Part shown: piece after piece, positions 62,601 through 64,000 of the stretch | Position numbering within the stretch: position 1 is the stretch's first letter | Layout: each line of letters starts with the position of its first letter | NCBI GenBank assembly: GCA_949752735.1 | Contig: OX457041.1 | Location: forward strand, 30,710,400-30,774,399 | Source of the DNA: Lumbricus terrestris | Taxonomy: Eukaryota > Annelida > Clitellata > Crassiclitellata > Lumbricidae | Direction: 5' to 3' | DNA: 64,000 bases | Program-made: the position numbers and the translations under genes | The notes under the pieces: model-generated | What the model saw: only the letters and a program-made list of their open reading frames with translations | What the model was told of the DNA's origin: nothing | The model's database searches: none

Positions 62601-63004
62601 TTATTGAGAGTAATTTCAACTTCAGTTCACTTCACGACCATTACCAATTACAGTTCACATTGGTTTTCTTGTTCACTCTGATTGTAAATATGCATCATCC
62701 ATCATGGATTTGAAGAGGAAATAAGAAGCACATCGACTACATAAAAGGTTCATCCATTTCCACATATGTTTTGTGAGCATACCTACCTGATGGAAGGCAG
62801 AATCACACATACACAAATAGAGTTATTCAAACAAACATAAAACTTTTGAAATTATTTAAATGCCTTAAATGGCTGAAGACTAATCTCCACACTGAATGAT
62901 CTACCTACCATCATGAGCATCAAAAAACTCTTCCTCTTCTGAACTTGAGTTCTGTAGTTTCTCTATGCTGCCAATCTGATAATCGGATAGATTCCGAAAT
63001 GATC
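39655..63004 (-). CDS. PITPNM/Nir/RdgB membrane-associated PI transfer protein
   Basis: Sixteen exons in transcript order: 62909-63004, 58672-58812, 55242-55412, 54428-54605, 53474-53678, 52286-52691, 51230-51400, 48137-48310, 47074-47222, 45759-45878, 44636-44752, 44166-44314, 43170-43319, 42250-42433, 40962-41090, 39655-39924 (TAG at 39655-39657). All junctions keep phase, giving about 935 residues. In order: an acidic FFAT-like [49 protein letters not shown] part [20 protein letters not shown] ... WWGNKRLDY ... [22 protein letters not shown]2 part VFSIDGSF ... [16 protein letters not shown] ... ITARPDMQ ... QHNFPHGM ... AYGSSKD. Family members exchange PI and phosphatidic acid at ER-plasma membrane contacts. 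The N-terminal PITP domain is missing and would lie right of the window. Large introns hold LINEs, hATs and microsatellites; I saw nothing gene-like in 45879-47073 or 55413-57200. Confidence 0.95.
40090..40880 (-). mobile_element. L2/CR1-like LINE, RT C-terminal part
   Basis: The minus frame reads [47 protein letters not shown] and [10 protein letters not shown], then a stop. It continues after frame breaks to [17 protein letters not shown] and [12 protein letters not shown]. This is the standard thumb/C-terminal layout of L2/CR1 clade RTs. It ends in 'aataaatttgtaacgcgcgc' region and (att)n. It lies in the intron before the last PITPNM exon, same strand as the gene. Confidence 0.9.
40962..43319 (-). 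CDS. PITPNM exons encoding the LNS2 domain
   Basis: Exons 43170-43319, 42250-42433 and 40962-41090 encode the LNS2 fold related to lipin phosphatases: [73 protein letters not shown]. Lipins have DxDxT; here the first aspartate is serine (SIDGS), as in the PITPNM branch, where LNS2 binds phosphatidic acid rather than cleaving it. The rest of the Rossmann-like core is intact. Confidence 0.9.
41265..41960 (-). mobile_element. Older copy of the 40090-40880 LINE
   Basis: It follows the same block order as 40090-40800 on the plus strand: 'gatgcttgaaggtcactgag', 'gcatcaaggttcagtcaaaa', 'acaggaagccaatgcagcta', 'tgatagaaacaagat'. It is much more diverged, with no reading frame left. PITPNM intron. 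Confidence 0.7.
43904..43983. mobile_element. 80-bp hAT-like miniature
   Basis: TGGTCTAAT stands on both sides (43895-43903 and 43984-43992). The ends carry 'ccagccgtggggcc' and 'ggttggacagcac', similar to the common CAGTGCTGTCCAACC hAT end. TIR match is poor, so the call rests mostly on the 9-bp repeat. Confidence 0.45.
44817..44955. repeat. (gat)n microsatellite
   Basis: About 45 trinucleotide units with cga and caa interruptions, in the PITPNM intron between 44752 and 45759. The poly-Met and poly-Ile frames are artefacts. Confidence 0.95.
47074..52691 (-). CDS. PITPNM exons encoding the DDHD domain
   Basis: Exon 52286-52691 (406 bp, the largest) gives [17 protein letters not shown] at its start and [17 protein letters not shown] at its end, with a Ser-rich linker between. 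Exons 51230-51400 and 48137-48310 form the variable middle. Exon 47074-47222 gives [13 protein letters not shown] and [13 protein letters not shown]. The D, H and D of the DDHD name are present. The elbow reads ADSVG rather than strict GxSxG, so no claim of hydrolase activity is made. Confidence 0.9.
47911..47983. repeat. (caga)n/(cagg)n microsatellite
   Basis: Tetranucleotide run of cagacagacagg type in a PITPNM intron. Gln/Arg and Cys/Leu frames are artefacts. Confidence 0.9.
49315..49660 (-). mobile_element. LINE family B 3' end
   Basis: The minus frame includes [28 protein letters not shown] and [11 protein letters not shown]. The tail, inverted on the plus strand, is 'tttatatagtgcccattc' then 'tcctcagaggcgctcccg'. 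Sister of 37842-38162. PITPNM intron. Confidence 0.88.
49827..50556 (+). repeat. Perfect 365-bp tandem duplication
   Basis: Bases 49827-50191 are repeated directly at 50192-50556; I found no difference between the copies by eye. Each carries a hAT right-end fragment ('gcgattaaaaagcgattaac' to 'catgcagcccta'). The second copy runs into the poly-C tract. It is intronic in PITPNM. Either a very recent duplication or an assembly error. Confidence 0.92.
50557..50601. repeat. Poly-C tract
   Basis: A 45-bp C-rich tract with two interruptions, then an uninterrupted run of 31 C from 50571. It sits directly at the end of the 365-bp duplication. Confidence 0.95.
54265..54420 (+). mobile_element. LINE RT fragment next to a PITPNM splice donor
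   Basis: Same RT region as 28880-29067: 'cttgtcacagcttgcc', 'tattctggcttaccatcggc', 'gcgccttattgatgaaatac', 'attacatgctggaaac'. It ends within about 10 bp of the donor side of exon 54428-54605, on the strand opposite to the gene. Confidence 0.7.
57480..57930 (+). mobile_element. Non-LTR reverse transcriptase remnant, second clade
   Basis: Frames read [13 protein letters not shown], then [20 protein letters not shown], then (shifted) [11 protein letters not shown]. These are RT motifs A, B and C (YLDD variant). Several stops and frameshifts, so inactive. The clade differs from the L2-like copies. It lies in the PITPNM intron 55413-58671 and may begin near 57280. Confidence 0.7.
59311..60526. 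mobile_element. 1.2-kb non-autonomous hAT element, TSD ATAGTGTC
   Basis: Ends CAATGTTCCCTCTAAGG and (opposite strand) CAACGTTCCCTCTAAGC; ATAGTGTC is exact at 59303-59310 and 60527-60534. Subterminal 'gtgcaaaatt' and 'tgcgcggc' repeats occur on either side. It is inserted into what looks like a LINE tail ('aatttatatagtgtcc') and itself holds the element at 59522-59803. PITPNM intron. Confidence 0.9.
59522..59803. mobile_element. hAT-type MITE, CATGG family, TSD GCCTAAAT
   Basis: Left CATGGACGAAGTTT; right (opposite strand) CGTGGGCGGAGTCT. GCCTAAAT is exact at 59514-59521 and 59804-59811. It contains 'gactaaaaaaaggtcatca' as in 29068-29383. Confidence 0.82.
61049..62075 (+). mobile_element. 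Degenerate LINE, RT to C terminus
   Basis: Plus frames, broken by stops, read [13 protein letters not shown] (RT motif C, FADD), [20 protein letters not shown], then [16 protein letters not shown] and RRKRGRP. This layout is that of RTE/jockey-like non-LTR elements. The opening GIP.K region is present, but the stretch between motifs A and C is shortened. It ends in 'aataaataagtaag'. PITPNM intron 58813-62908. Confidence 0.8.
62909..63004 (-). CDS. PITPNM exon with FFAT-like motif
   Basis: It encodes [19 protein letters not shown] then [16 protein letters not shown] motifs have core E-F-F-D-A-x-E after an acidic stretch and bind VAP proteins on the ER. Here position 7 is Asp in place of Glu, and two further Asp follow from the next exon (58672-58812). 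ER docking through VAP is inferred. This is the most upstream PITPNM exon I could recognise. Confidence 0.85.
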
Positions 63005-64000
63005 CTAATCAACAATCCACAACAACAAACAAAACCCATGACTTTACGGAAAACGACACCCAAATAATTATATAAAATCAATTGACTTCAAAAATTAATC
63101 TGTAAGATCTTCATAGGCATCATCTAGTAACACGTTCAAATGGTGTATTGACTGGATTATTCTGTAGTCAATACGGTCTTGTCATTTTCATATTACCTGA
63201 AATGAAGTCCTTACATATAATCCCTATTAATTCTGCATTTCTAACAAGAGTCTAAAGAATATGATGATGAAGAAGTTCATCAAGTCAACACATAAAGGCT
63301 AGCATGGGTATGAAGTTCCAGCAACTTAACCACAGCACAAGGGGAGGGCTTGTGGCCAGAACCCTTACTTTCATTATCCAAGACGAAAACGAAAGATGAA
63401 TGATCAGAGTACTGATCATTGTTGCTTAGAGATAATTGCACAGTTTATCAACTTAATCGATGGATAATGTAGAATACGGTTTGAAACTATGGAACTAATT
63501 TTTGTCCTGTGAAAATAAGTTAACCGCCAATCAGAAAAATCAATAAGTTAGACTTTCTCAATTTGGTTATTTATGCATACATGGAATAGTTGCTGATACA
63601 TCATCAGACACAAAGCATTAGTGATCCTTTTCGTTCGGTGATCATGTTTTATGACAATGATTGCAAACAAAAAGAAATTTGGCATATGTAATTTCAAGTA
63701 ATTTAGAATTGGAGGAAGTGATAACTTTGAAGTACCTGATGCATAAATGCATAGCAGAACCAACAGTTCAGGTTCTGTTATTAGCATTCGTACTAACAAT
63801 TGCCCTTCTAAATAAGTTTTGTCGTCGTCAGCCTAATTATCACATCTGTCATCAATCTCGCCCTCACAGAAAGATGTTTGCCCGCCATGGTTGCATATGC
63901 TACAGCTTACTATGTTGTTAAGAAAGCCATCTCTACCCTCAAATGATCTATTAAACCATCCCTACCATCAATTAATTTGCAACGTCCTAGAAACAAAAAA
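63005..64000. other. PITPNM upstream intron, nothing recognised
   Basis: AT-rich; I see no exon, tRNA or repeat family that I can support. The missing 5' exons (PITP domain) are expected beyond the window. Confidence 0.5.

Overview
The window is eukaryotic nuclear DNA from an invertebrate animal. Coding sequence lies in short exons (47-406 bp) bounded by GT/AG signals with matching intron phases. The rest is AT-rich and crowded with animal-type repeats: L2/CR1-like and other non-LTR retrotransposons, tRNA-derived SINEs, hAT and mariner-like non-autonomous elements, one LTR unit and microsatellites. I cannot name the phylum. The DUF885 gene (a family I know from bacteria and some invertebrates) together with L2-like LINEs fits a marine invertebrate, but that is inference.

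I could assemble three spliced genes. (1) 282-10263, plus strand: the C-terminal 14 exons of a DUF885-family, probably metal-dependent hydrolase; its 5' end lies left of the window. (2) 11571-26699, minus strand: a GLD-2/TENT2-type cytoplasmic poly(A) polymerase with 11 exons, convergent with gene 1 and about 1.3 kb away stop to stop; its first exon was not identified. (3) 39655-63004, minus strand: 16 exons of a membrane-associated phosphatidylinositol transfer protein (PITPNM/Nir/RdgB) carrying a FFAT-like motif, the DDHD domain and the LNS2 domain; the N-terminal PITP domain would lie right of the window. The genes show no common pathway; they are ordinary eukaryotic neighbours. Two further possible exons (31648-31906 plus; 35421-35539 minus) are weak.

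Between and inside the genes, mobile DNA dominates. I found eight non-autonomous hAT-like elements with exact 8-bp target duplications, one with a degenerate duplication, and a very short candidate with a 9-bp repeat. Also present are a mariner-like foldback element with three arms, a 34-bp perfect-TIR element inside another element, a TA-flanked 1.08 kb element whose edge touches a splice donor, a 2.3 kb LTR-like unit with 4-bp duplication whose internal ORF stays open to its last base, and a palindromic element containing a 31-bp satellite that was itself hit by a hAT element. Several insertions are nested and give relative ages.

I saw no CRISPR, no bacterial operon and no new multi-gene system. 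The most interesting signals are the LTR with an ORF crossing its end, the SINE that shares its 3' tail with a resident LINE, the palindrome/satellite element, and the transposon end at a splice donor.
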